Source: Anaerolineaceae bacterium (GTDB taxonomy: Bacteria; Chloroflexota; Anaerolineae; 4572-78). From it: a DNA stretch of 5,492 nucleotides. A program made the translations under genes and the position numbers. Shown here one piece after another: positions 5,477 to 5,492 of the stretch. Where the stretch lies: NCBI GenBank assembly GCA_024762375.1, contig JANTHQ010000164.1, positions 1 to 5,492 on the forward strand, read 5' to 3'. The notes below the pieces were generated by a model that saw only the letters and a list, made by a program, of their open reading frames with translations, did not search any database and had not been told where the DNA came from. How positions within the stretch are numbered: position 1 is the first letter of the stretch; every line of letters begins with the position of its first letter.

Positions 5477-5492
5477 AAAAAAGAGAAAGGCA

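Overview
The window most likely comes from a Chloroflexota bacterium, probably of the Anaerolineae type. The basis is the style of the genes rather than a database match. Two exported proteins carry long Pro/Thr linkers built from TPVPT/TDTPVPT-type units, one of them around a bacterial SH3 domain, which is very common in that phylum. They sit near an OmpR-family response regulator and its histidine kinase. Base composition is moderate, and there is no sign of mobile DNA, tRNA, rRNA or CRISPR.

Left part, + strand (1-1508): the 3' part of one secreted or surface protein (its start lies before the window) is followed two bases later by a full lipoprotein gene. Each has a low-complexity Pro/Thr stalk and a C-terminal beta-type domain. 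The second also has an SH3b domain between two stalks. They look like tandem paralogues in one operon, closed by a strong intrinsic terminator at 1530-1555.

Middle (1558-2885): a single-gene unit. A near-ideal sigma-70-type promoter (TTGACA, 17 bp, TGnTATGCT) drives a 408-residue cytoplasmic protein that I do not recognise, with a beta-rich N-terminal half and a helical C-terminal half. It ends at a hairpin that can terminate transcription in both directions.

Right part, - strand (5492 down to 2900): a promoter region with an 11-bp-period TTTACAA direct repeat (Pho-box-like), then an OmpR/PhoB-type response regulator. Five bases later comes its membrane histidine kinase, and 82 bases after that a small YtxH-type membrane protein. 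The kinase would sense an extracytoplasmic cue through a roughly 130-residue external domain and phosphorylate the regulator on D54. The regulator may control its own promoter through the repeat. The YtxH gene can be read from the operon but also appears to have its own extended -10 promoter. This unit converges on the middle gene and shares its terminator. I see no clearly new multi-gene system. The best leads are the candidate autoregulatory box and the unrecognised 408-residue protein.
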